DNA of 7,293 nucleotides from contig CAMKTI010000088.1 in NCBI GenBank assembly GCA_946415665.1, positions 1-7,293 on the forward strand. The letters are read 5' to 3'. Within the stretch, counting starts at the first letter, position 1; every line of letters begins with the position of its first letter. Below, piece by piece: positions 1 to 5,671 of this stretch. The DNA is from an uncultured Clostridia bacterium (lineage in GTDB: Bacteria > Bacillota > Clostridia > Lachnospirales > CAMVHY01). Under the pieces are notes generated by a model, which was given only the letters and a program-made list of their open reading frames with translations, was not told the origin of the DNA and made no database searches. Position numbers and translations under genes: made by a program.

Positions 1-336
1 GTTTTAACAATTTATTTTATGGGAATTTATGTGGCAACATGGTTTTTTTGGTTTGGAATACTTGGTGTTGTGCTTACTGTTTTAGTTGGAATTCGTTTGG
101 GCTATTTTTTATTTACAAACTATAACAAAGTTAAAACTATAAATCGCGCCATAAATCGCGCCATTGAAGTTTTTGATTTGGATAAGATAAAAAATTTGGA
201 AAAGCCAAAGGCTAAAAAAATTTCGATGTTGGAAATGGGCACAGATAAAACGATATTAAGTAATAAAACAGAAGAAATAGACACAGAAACAGATAAACGC
301 AATGATAATCCTTATTTGAGCAAAAACACTAAGTGA
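1..336 (+). CDS. Hypothetical membrane-anchored protein (5' end probably outside window)
   Basis: I do not recognise the family. The frame is open from base 1. An ATG at 19 gives 105 residues, but no Shine-Dalgarno sequence is visible before it, so the true start is probably upstream and the gene is partial here. Counting from that ATG, residues about 6-32 form one strongly hydrophobic, aromatic-rich membrane segment. A basic, then mixed-charge hydrophilic tail follows, rich in Lys, Glu, Asp and Thr, and probably cytoplasmic by the positive-inside rule. Residues 41-48 read INRAINRA because of a perfect 12-bp tandem duplication. No catalytic or metal-binding motif is visible. The stop is TGA, about 30 bp before a hairpin terminator, so this is the last gene of a plus-strand unit entering from the left. 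Its function is unknown. Confidence 0.55.
   Translation, partial: VLTIYFMGIYVATWFFWFGILGVVLTVLVGIRLGYFLFTNYNKVKTINRAINRAIEVFDLDKIKNLEKPKAKKISMLEMGTDKTILSNKTEEIDTETDKRNDNPYLSKNTK
139..162 (+). repeat. Perfect 12-bp tandem duplication inside the first gene
   Basis: The unit ATAAATCGCGCC occurs twice head to tail (139-150 and 151-162). It is in frame and doubles the tetrapeptide INRA, just after the membrane segment. Because 12 is a multiple of three, the reading frame is kept. The copies are identical, which suggests a recent event. Confidence 0.9.
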
Positions 337-341
337 TGGGA

Positions 342-369
342 AATAAGAAATAAAAAATAAGAAATAAAA
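342..369 (+). repeat. Perfect 14-bp tandem duplication before the terminator
   Basis: The unit AATAAGAAATAAAA occurs twice in succession (342-355 and 356-369) in the non-coding gap after the first gene. The second copy runs into the A-tract of the terminator. The sequence is of low complexity, so replication slippage is the simplest origin. Confidence 0.85.
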
Positions 370-402
370 AAAAACCAATCAATATTTTGATTGGTCTTTT
401 TT
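366..402. terminator. Bidirectional intrinsic terminator between convergent genes
   Basis: The arm ACCAATCAA (374-382) pairs perfectly with TTGATTGGT (387-395) across the loop TATT. On the plus strand the stem is followed by a T-run (397-402), which would end transcription of the first gene. On the minus strand the A-run at 366-374 becomes a T-run, so the same hairpin can end the asnS transcript, whose stop lies about 80 bp away. No other hairpin is evident between here and asnS. Confidence 0.9.
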
Positions 403-479
403 GCCTCAAAAATATCTTTTTCAGCTTTAAATCCGACTATAAAAAATTAATCGTTTGCTACAAATTTTTTTATTTAAAA

Positions 480-1850
480 TTAAAATTCTGCGCTGTTAAC
501 TGTTCTTGGGAATGGAATAACGTCGCGAATATTTGAAATTCCCGTCAAGTACATAATAAATCTTTCGAAACCTAAACCATAACCGGAATGCACAACGCTA
601 CCATATTTTCTTAAATCCAAATACCACCAATAATTTTTTTCATCCAAATTTAATTCTTTCATGCGACTCAATAAATATTCATATCTTTCTTCGCGTTGAC
701 TGCCGCCAATTATTTCTCCAATTTCCGGAACCAATAAATCCATTGCCGCGACAGTTTTCTCATCGTCATTTAAACGCATATAAAAGGCTTTTATATCTTT
801 TGGATAATTAATCACGAACACTGGCTTTTTAAAAATTTCTTCCGTCAAATATCTTTCATGTTCCGTTTGCAAATCAACGCCCCATTTCACTTCATAATCA
901 AATTTTTTATCCGCTTTTTCAAGCAATTTTATCGCCTCGCTGTAATCAATAAAATCAAAATCCGATTCTAAAATTTTATTTAATCGCTCGGACAAATTCT
1001 TATCCATGTACATATTACAAAAATTAATTTCATCCTTTGCGTTCTTTAAAACATAATTTATTGCGTACTTAAGCATATTTTCCGCGACATTCATACATTT
1101 TTTTAAATCACAAAAAGCCATTTCAGGTTCAATCATCCAAAATTCTGCGGCATGTCTTGGCGTATTTGAATTTTCCGCGCGAAATGTTGGACCAAAAGTA
1201 TAAACATTTTTAAATGCCGACGCAAAAGTTTCAGCTGATAATTGTCCGCTCACTGTCAAATATGCCATTTTGCCAAAAAAATCTTCGCTGGCGTCTTTAT
1301 TATTATTTTTTAAATCCAAAGTTGTCACACGAAACATTTCACCTGCGCCCTCACAATCACTCGCTGTAATTATTGGCGTATTCACATAAATAAAATCATT
1401 TTTATTAAAAAATTCATGTATTGCAAAAGCAGCTAACGAACGAATTCGAAAAACAGATTGAAAAGTATTTGAACGTGGGCGTAAATGTGCAATCGTTCGC
1501 AAAAATTCTAAAGTGTGACGTTTTTTTTGCAAAGGGAAATCTGGTTCAGCCTGATTCAAAATTTTTATTTCTAATGCTTCGATTTCAAATATTTGTTTGC
1601 TGCCAAAACTTTCTCTTAATTTTCCTCGAATCCAAATACTCGATCCGATATTTATTTTTGAAATCAAACTATAATTTTCGATTTGAGTGCTGCAAACGAT
1701 TTGCAATGTCTTAAAACAACTACCGTCACTTAATTCGACAAAAGTTATATTTTTTGAATTTCGGGAAGTTTTGACCCAACCTTGAACAATAATTTCTTGC
1801 CCCAAATATTCTCTAAAGTCACAAAAAATTTCTTTTACACTTAAATCCAT
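480..1850 (-). CDS. asnS: Asparaginyl-tRNA synthetase (class IIb)
   Basis: Charges tRNA-Asn with asparagine, using ATP, in the cytoplasm. The 456-residue product has the full family layout. An N-terminal OB-fold anticodon-binding domain spans roughly residues 18-98 and contains VQGWVKTSRNSKN. The catalytic domain has a motif 1 region near residues 152-161, motif 2 with FRAE at 223-226 followed by PRHAAEFWMIEPE, the segment FVINYPKDIKAFYM at 345-358, and motif 3 with GLGFER at 425-430. It ends in the typical IPFPRT...AEF tail. The Pro-rich motif 2 segment, the IIGGSQREER segment and the tail separate it from AspRS and LysRS. An upstream in-frame start at 1955 exists, but it would add 35 hydrophobic residues overlapping the neighbouring gene. 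The ATG at 1850 has AAGGAG nine bases upstream and fits the family N-terminus. It is probably co-transcribed with the DUF2752 gene before it. Confidence 0.96.
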   Translation of the reverse strand: MDLSVKEIFCDFREYLGQEIIVQGWVKTSRNSKNITFVELSDGSCFKTLQIVCSTQIENYSLISKINIGSSIWIRGKLRESFGSKQIFEIEALEIKILNQAEPDFPLQKKRHTLEFLRTIAHLRPRSNTFQSVFRIRSLAAFAIHEFFNKNDFIYVNTPIITASDCEGAGEMFRVTTLDLKNNNKDASEDFFGKMAYLTVSGQLSAETFASAFKNVYTFGPTFRAENSNTPRHAAEFWMIEPEMAFCDLKKCMNVAENMLKYAINYVLKNAKDEINFCNMYMDKNLSERLNKILESDFDFIDYSEAIKLLEKADKKFDYEVKWGVDLQTEHERYLTEEIFKKPVFVINYPKDIKAFYMRLNDDEKTVAAMDLLVPEIGEIIGGSQREERYEYLLSRMKELNLDEKNYWWYLDLRKYGSVVHSGYGLGFERFIMYLTGISNIRDVIPFPRTVNSAEF

Positions 1851-1859
1851 TATTCTAAA

Positions 1860-1865
1860 CTCCTT
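1860..1865 (-). promoter_or_regulatory. Ribosome binding site of asnS
   Basis: On the minus strand AAGGAG lies nine bases before the ATG at 1850. This fixes the asnS start and argues against the longer in-frame start at 1955. The TAA stop of the upstream gene (1864-1866) overlaps this site, which suggests that translation of the two genes is coupled. Confidence 0.85.
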
Positions 1866-2205
1866 AAAAATTTTTGTTGTACCTAAAAAGATAAACGACA
1901 AAAAATAAAATTGCAGTCGCATAAATATATATATCAAAAATTTTTTTATATGCAATTAATTTATTTTCTTGGTTATTATACGCAAGAAAAAACGCAAGCA
2001 AAATAAAAATTGACATCGGATGATAATAAAAAGATTTTTTGAAATCAAGAAGCAACAAATATTTTATCGAACGTGTTAATCCGCAAGACGGACAATTTAT
2101 TCCAAAAATAAATTTAACCGGACAAATAAATTTCCCGCAAAAAATCAAATACGTGACGAAAATAAATATAATCGGCTTTTTTATCTTATAAAACATATAA
2201 AACAT
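1864..2205 (-). CDS. Small DUF2752-like integral membrane protein
   Basis: A 113-residue, very hydrophobic protein with the hallmark of the DUF2752 family: CPSCGLTR at residues 38-45, then HPM at 62-64 at the edge of the next membrane segment. Predicted membrane helices are about 11-29, 64-77 and 88-107. The two cysteines in CPxCG could bind metal or form a disulfide, but I know of no established biochemical role for the family. The start at 2205 has GGGAG 11 bases upstream. A second ATG three codons in (2196) is possible but lies further from that site. The length is normal for the family. The gene ends 13 bp before asnS, with its stop inside the asnS ribosome binding site, so the pair probably form one transcript. 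A functional link to tRNA charging is not implied. Confidence 0.75.
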   Translation of the reverse strand: MFYMFYKIKKPIIFIFVTYLIFCGKFICPVKFIFGINCPSCGLTRSIKYLLLLDFKKSFYYHPMSIFILLAFFLAYNNQENKLIAYKKIFDIYIYATAILFFVVYLFRYNKNF

Positions 2206-2302
2206 AAAATTTTTTTCTCCCAGACATAAAATCTAAATAGCGTTTCTAAAATAAAAGAATTAAAGACACAGAAATAGAAAAAATTTATCGCATGCCAAAA
2301 AT

Positions 2303-2341
2303 AAAAAAATAAAAAAGAGACATAAATTAAATTTATATCCC
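2303..2341 (-). terminator. Intrinsic terminator of the deacetylase gene
   Basis: On the minus strand, four bases after the deacetylase stop, GGGATATAAAT (2341-2331) pairs with ATTTATGTCTC (2327-2317) across the three-base loop TTA. This gives 11 pairs, two of them G-U. T6, one A, then T7 follow (2316-2303). The stem is AT-rich and so fairly weak, but its place and T-run are right. It separates the deacetylase transcript from the DUF2752-asnS pair, which must then have its own promoter in 2206-2302. I see no convincing -35/-10 pair there. Confidence 0.7.
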
Positions 2342-2344
2342 TTT

Positions 2345-3127
2345 TTATTTATCACTTAAAATTTGTCGACCTTCATGATTAATTTTATAATTTTCTTTAT
2401 AAATTAATTCTGAAATTGGCACAAGCTCATAATTTTTTTCTTTTAAGCCATTTATTATTTTGTCAAGTATTTTCGGCGTATATTTTGCATCATTGTGAAA
2501 TAAAATTATTGATCCGGATTTTAATTTTTTATGATTTAAAACGTGATTTAATTCATGTTCCGCTCCTAATTCTTTCCAATCTAAACTATCAACGTCCCAT
2601 TGAATTGGATAATAATTTAATTCTTGTGCAGCTTGAATAACTGTATCGTTATATTCTCCAAACGGCGGACGAAATAAATTTATTTTTAAATCTTGTTCTT
2701 GTTCGTCAAACAAAGCCTGTATTTTTTTATGCGCCCGTAAAATTTCTTGTTTGTTTTGTTCAAGCGATAATTTATTTCCGTGTGCATGAGTATTTCCGTG
2801 ATTTCCAACATCGTGTCCATACGAAATTATTTTTTTTACTTCGTCAGGATATTTATCTATCCAATAGCCGCATAAAAAAAAAGTTGCTTTGACATCATTA
2901 TTATTTAAAATCTCGAGAAGTTTATCTGTATCGTCTGCACCCCATGCCGCATCAAACGAAAGTGAAATTTTATTGTCATCACGATCAACACAATAAATCG
3001 GTAATAATTTATGCGAATTAAAAACGCTTTGAACTGACGGCTTTAAATTAAAATACATAATTAAAAGCAACGAAATTATTCCTGCGAGCAAAAAATTTTT
3101 TTTCCGCAAAACAATTAATTTGTGCAA
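2345..3127 (-). CDS. Membrane-anchored polysaccharide deacetylase, PdaB/YlxY-like (NodB domain, CE4)
   Basis: Probably removes N-acetyl groups from peptidoglycan or a related glycan outside the membrane. Residues 1-10 are basic and 11-27 hydrophobic without a clear cleavage site, so this is a signal anchor. The NodB fold spans about 53-240. Motif 1 is SFDAAWG (57-63): Asp59, the presumed catalytic base, is kept, but the usual second Asp is Ala60. Motif 2 is NHGNTH, with zinc ligands His110 and His114. Motif 3 is RPPFG (153-157), motif 4 WDVDSLDW (177-184) and motif 5 LFHND with His211. A non-Asp residue after the first Asp is, as I recall, seen in the sporulation-linked PdaB/YlxY branch. The start is TTG with AGGAGG nine bases upstream; the next ATG would remove most of the anchor. 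It stands alone, divergent from the thiamine operon and with its own terminator. The exact subfamily and a sporulation role are inference. Confidence 0.85.
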   Translation of the reverse strand: MHKLIVLRKKNFLLAGIISLLLIMYFNLKPSVQSVFNSHKLLPIYCVDRDDNKISLSFDAAWGADDTDKLLEILNNNDVKATFFLCGYWIDKYPDEVKKIISYGHDVGNHGNTHAHGNKLSLEQNKQEILRAHKKIQALFDEQEQDLKINLFRPPFGEYNDTVIQAAQELNYYPIQWDVDSLDWKELGAEHELNHVLNHKKLKSGSIILFHNDAKYTPKILDKIINGLKEKNYELVPISELIYKENYKINHEGRQILSDK

Positions 3128-3136
3128 ATTATTTCC

Positions 3137-3142
3137 CCTCCT
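3137..3142 (-). promoter_or_regulatory. Strong ribosome binding site for a TTG-started deacetylase
   Basis: On the minus strand AGGAGG lies nine bases before the TTG at 3127. The ideal site and spacing justify the non-ATG start, which gives an N-terminus with a normal signal anchor. Confidence 0.85.
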
Positions 3143-3183
3143 GATAAATCAAATATATTTCTAAAAATTGATTTTATGCAGGC

Positions 3184-3200
3184 AAAAAAAAAATTTTTTT
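3184..3200. other. A10T7 tract in the divergent intergenic region
   Basis: Ten A residues followed by seven T residues lie between the deacetylase and thiM start regions. Runs of this kind stiffen or bend DNA and can act as UP-elements near promoters. Here a role is only inferred from position. Confidence 0.5.
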
Positions 3201-3268
3201 GTCGAGTTTTAAAATGCTTGTCAAATTTATAAATCAAATTTTAAAACGGATTTATATAACATTTTTTA

Positions 3269-3296
3269 TTTACTTTAATAAAACATCGTGTAAAAT
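3269..3296 (+). promoter_or_regulatory. Weak candidate sigma-A-type promoter for the thi operon
   Basis: TTTACT (3269-3274), a 16-base spacer, then TAAAAT (3291-3296) match four of six and five of six consensus bases. Transcription would begin near 3303, leaving a leader of only about 30 bases before thiM. AT-rich DNA gives many chance matches: TATAAC at 3255-3260 is another possible -10, without a good -35. This is a candidate only. Confidence 0.25.
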
Positions 3297-3322
3297 TATT
3301 CTTGCTTCAAAAAATAATTTTC

Positions 3323-3327
3323 GGAGG
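3323..3327 (+). promoter_or_regulatory. Ribosome binding site that decides the thiM start
   Basis: GGAGG lies six bases before the ATG at 3334. It picks this start over an in-frame start at 3199, which would add 45 non-homologous residues read from AT-rich intergenic DNA. Confidence 0.9.
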
Positions 3328-3333
3328 TGTAGT

Positions 3334-4170
3334 ATGTTAAAAAAAATTTTTGCCGGGCATATTTGGCACAATCTAAAAAAATCAAAGCCATTGATTTACA
3401 ACATTACGAATTATGTAACAGTGAATGATTGCGCAAATATTTTATTAGCCGTTGGAGGTTCTCCAATTATGTCTGATGCTGTCGAAGAAGCTGAAGATTT
3501 AGTAAAAATTTGTGACGGATTAAATATTAATATCGGAACTTTGAATAATAATTCGATAAAATGTATGCTGACAGCGGGACAAAAAGCAAATGAGCTTGGT
3601 AAATTTATTATTTTTGATGCAGTTGGAGTTGGTGCGTCGGAATTTCGAAAAAACACCGCTAAGCTTTTAATGGAAAATATAAAATTTGATGTGATAAAGG
3701 GCAATTTTTCTGAGATAGCAGTTTTGTTTGACAACTCGAATAAAACTCGTGGGGTAGATGCGAATGAAAATGATGAGATTGACAGACAAAAATTGGATAG
3801 TATAGTTAAGTTTGCTTTGAATATGGCTGATAAATTAAATTCGATAATAGTTATCACAGGAAAAATAGATATAATTGCCAACAAAAAAAATGCATATTGT
3901 ATATTTAATGGCAATGAAATGATGTCAAAAGTTACCGGAACAGGTTGTCAATTGTCAAGTTTGATAGCGGCTGTCGCGTGTGTAAATAAAAATTTTTTGC
4001 TCGAAGCAGTTGCATCTGCAGTTTGTATTATGGGAATTAGTGGTGAAATTGCTTATAAAAAATTAAAGTTTGATTCAGGAAATGCAAGTTATCGAAATTA
4101 TATTATCGATGCGGTTTATAATTTTAACGTTCGGGATTTTGAAGAGTTTGCGAACTATAAATTTTATTAG
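3334..4170 (+). CDS. thiM: Hydroxyethylthiazole kinase
   Basis: Phosphorylates 4-methyl-5-(2-hydroxyethyl)thiazole with ATP, the salvage entry for the thiazole half of thiamine, in the cytoplasm. The 278-residue product is of normal length and has the ribokinase-like fold. Seen in order: PLIYNITNYVTVNDCANILLA (from residue 19) followed by GGSPIMSDA, the substrate region; FDAVGVGASEFR (94-105); IKGNFSEI (121-128), matching the family RGNxSEI; VITGKID (173-179); and VTGTGCQLSS (200-209), holding the GTGC anion hole with the presumed catalytic Cys205. The usual DPVxVG motif here reads DAVGVG, with Ala96 for Pro. It is the first gene of the thi operon; its TAG stop overlaps the ribosome binding site region of thiD, 15 bp before the next start. 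No thiazole synthesis gene (thiG, thiH) is in view, in keeping with salvage. Confidence 0.95.
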   Translation: MLKKIFAGHIWHNLKKSKPLIYNITNYVTVNDCANILLAVGGSPIMSDAVEEAEDLVKICDGLNINIGTLNNNSIKCMLTAGQKANELGKFIIFDAVGVGASEFRKNTAKLLMENIKFDVIKGNFSEIAVLFDNSNKTRGVDANENDEIDRQKLDSIVKFALNMADKLNSIIVITGKIDIIANKKNAYCIFNGNEMMSKVTGTGCQLSSLIAAVACVNKNFLLEAVASAVCIMGISGEIAYKKLKFDSGNASYRNYIIDAVYNFNVRDFEEFANYKFY

Positions 4171-4173
4171 GAG
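4170..4173 (+). promoter_or_regulatory. Ribosome binding site for TTG-started thiD
   Basis: GGAG, sharing a base with the thiM stop codon, lies 12 bases before the TTG at 4186. The spacing is rather long. The first in-frame ATG is 26 codons downstream, beyond the substrate-binding GSDSSGGAG motif, so a non-ATG start is required. Confidence 0.6.
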
Positions 4174-4185
4174 AGAAAGATTGGT

Positions 4186-4968
4186 TTGAAAACAGTATTA
4201 AGTATAGCCGGAAGCGATTCAAGCGGCGGAGCAGGAATTCAAGCGGATATAAAAACTATTACTATGCATAATGTTTTTGCCATGACAGCGATAACTGCTT
4301 TAACGGCACAAAATACTTTGGGAGTGCAAAAAATATTTCCCGTGCCAGCAGATTTTTTACATGAGCAAATAAATAGTGTCTTTAATGATATTTTCCCTGA
4401 TGCAATAAAAATTGGAATGGTTGCAGATGTTGATTTGGTTGAAGTTATAGCCGAGAGATTAGAATTTTTTGGTGCGAAAAATATTGTTTTAGATCCGGTT
4501 ATGATTGCAACAAGTGGAAGCGAATTAACGAATAAAAACGCGATTGAAAAAGTAATTGAATTATTGTTTCCGATTGCAGATTTGATTACACCAAATATTT
4601 TTGAGGGAGAAATTTTGTCGGGAATAAAAATAGATTCTCGGGATGATATGATAAGAGTGGCAAAAATTATTAATCAGAAATATGGTTGTAATGTGTTATT
4701 AAAAGGCGGACATAGTGAAAAAAATTCAGATGATTTGCTTTGCACTAAAGATAATTTTTGTTGGTTTGAAGGCGAAAAAATAAATAATTTAAATACGCAC
4801 GGCACAGGCTGTACGCTTTCGAGTTCTATCGCAGCAAATCTTGCAAAAGGTCAGGATTTAAAATTAGCGATCAAAAACGCAAAAACATATGTTTTGGATT
4901 GTATAAAAGCAATGCTTAATCTTGGGCATGGTCGCGGTCCGTTGAATCATATGTTTTTTTTGGATTGA
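4186..4968 (+). CDS. thiD: Hydroxymethylpyrimidine/phosphomethylpyrimidine kinase
   Basis: Phosphorylates 4-amino-5-hydroxymethyl-2-methylpyrimidine (HMP) twice, to HMP-PP, the pyrimidine substrate of ThiE. The 260-residue product is of normal length with a complete ribokinase-fold signature: GSDSSGGAGIQAD at residues 9-21, DPVMIATSG (103-111), ITPNIFEGEIL (134-144), LLKGGH (171-176), THGTGCTLSS (204-213) with presumed catalytic Cys209, and the family-typical tail GHGRGPLNH (247-255). These mark ThiD rather than pyridoxal kinase PdxK/PdxY, though ThiD-like proteins can have side activity on vitamin B6. It starts with TTG at 4186, since the next ATG would cut off the substrate loop. It stands 15 bp after thiM and 26 bp before tenA in the same operon. 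Nothing suggests decay or fusion. Confidence 0.95.
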   Translation: MKTVLSIAGSDSSGGAGIQADIKTITMHNVFAMTAITALTAQNTLGVQKIFPVPADFLHEQINSVFNDIFPDAIKIGMVADVDLVEVIAERLEFFGAKNIVLDPVMIATSGSELTNKNAIEKVIELLFPIADLITPNIFEGEILSGIKIDSRDDMIRVAKIINQKYGCNVLLKGGHSEKNSDDLLCTKDNFCWFEGEKINNLNTHGTGCTLSSSIAANLAKGQDLKLAIKNAKTYVLDCIKAMLNLGHGRGPLNHMFFLD

Positions 4969-4994
4969 TAAAATAAAAATGGGAAAGGTTTGAT

Positions 4995-5669
4995 ATGAAA
5001 ACAAGTGAAAGATTGCTAAACGCAACAAGTGACATTTGGAAAAAATATAATAAACATCCATTTGTTCTAGGAATTGAAAAAGGAAATTTAGAAACGGAAA
5101 AATTTAAATATTATATAGTGCAGGATTTTATGTATTTGATTGATTACACAAAAGTTTTTTCGATTGGCGTTGCAAAAGCAAAATCTCTTGAGACGATGAA
5201 ATTGTTTGCGGATTATACACATGTTTTAGCTTGCAGTGAATTAAATTTGCATAAAGGTTATATGGCTAGATTTGGAATTTCGCAGGAAAATATAAATAAA
5301 ACTCGAATGGCAATCGATAATGTTGCTTATTGTTCTTATATGTTAAGAATAGCTTATGAAAATAGTGAAGTTGAAATTTTAGTTGCGGTTTTAGCCTGCG
5401 CTTATAGTTATGAAGTTATAGCTAAAAAAATTTTAAATAATAATCCGAAAGCGATTGAGCATGAATTATATGGTGATTGGTTAAAAATTTATTCGTCTGA
5501 TGATTATTCAAAACATAATCGCAAATTAATAAATATGCTTGATAGTTTAAGTAAAAATTATAGTTTTGAAAAAATAAAATTTCTCGAGGAGATTTTTGTT
5601 TATTGTTCAGAATATGAAATGAAATTCTGGGATTTTTCTTGGGAGTCTAAATTTGTGGGAGCTGAATAA
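4995..5669 (+). CDS. tenA: TenA family aminopyrimidine aminohydrolase (thiaminase II)
   Basis: TenA enzymes hydrolyse 4-amino-5-aminomethyl-2-methylpyrimidine, a product of thiamine breakdown, to HMP. They can also cleave thiamine. The 224-residue product is of normal length and all-helical in character. Active-site features match the Cys-type (TenA_C) branch: YYIVQDFMYL with Asp44 and Tyr47, ACAYSYEVI with Cys135 and Tyr139, the YGDWLKIYSSDDY segment (159-171), and C-terminal CSEYEMKFWDFSW, which holds candidate catalytic acids Glu206 and Glu208. An ATG at 4995 with GAAAGG six bases upstream is a reasonable start. In this operon it would feed HMP directly to ThiD, making the cluster able to recycle damaged thiamine from the surroundings. 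The gene ends 2 bp before thiE, so coupling is likely. Confidence 0.92.
   Translation: MKTSERLLNATSDIWKKYNKHPFVLGIEKGNLETEKFKYYIVQDFMYLIDYTKVFSIGVAKAKSLETMKLFADYTHVLACSELNLHKGYMARFGISQENINKTRMAIDNVAYCSYMLRIAYENSEVEILVAVLACAYSYEVIAKKILNNNPKAIEHELYGDWLKIYSSDDYSKHNRKLINMLDSLSKNYSFEKIKFLEEIFVYCSEYEMKFWDFSWESKFVGAE
5657..5661 (+). promoter_or_regulatory. Ribosome binding site for TTG-started thiE, inside tenA
   Basis: GGGAG lies ten bases before the TTG at 5672, within the last codons of tenA. An in-frame TGA at 5663-5665 bars any earlier start, and no ATG is available before the conserved core, so the TTG start is close to forced. Confidence 0.75.
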
Positions 5670-5671
5670 AA

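Noticed and set aside
342..369. Repeat array (CRISPR-like or iteron-like) near the left end
   Set aside because: Only two contiguous low-complexity copies without spacers, best explained as a slippage duplication.
1421..1714. Plus-strand open frame opposite asnS
   Set aside because: It lies wholly inside asnS on the other strand, with no supporting site or similarity.
1851..1955. Longer asnS with 35 extra N-terminal residues
   Set aside because: The extension overlaps the DUF2752-like gene, is hydrophobic and unlike AsnRS N-termini, while AAGGAG stands correctly before the ATG at 1850.
3199..3333. Longer thiM with 45 extra N-terminal residues
   Set aside because: It is read from AT-rich intergenic DNA, has no homologous character, and GGAGG directly supports the ATG at 3334.
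3411..3914. Long open frame on the minus strand opposite thiM
   Set aside because: It is antisense to a clearly conserved gene, with no ribosome binding site or recognisable family; open antisense frames are common in AT-rich coding DNA.
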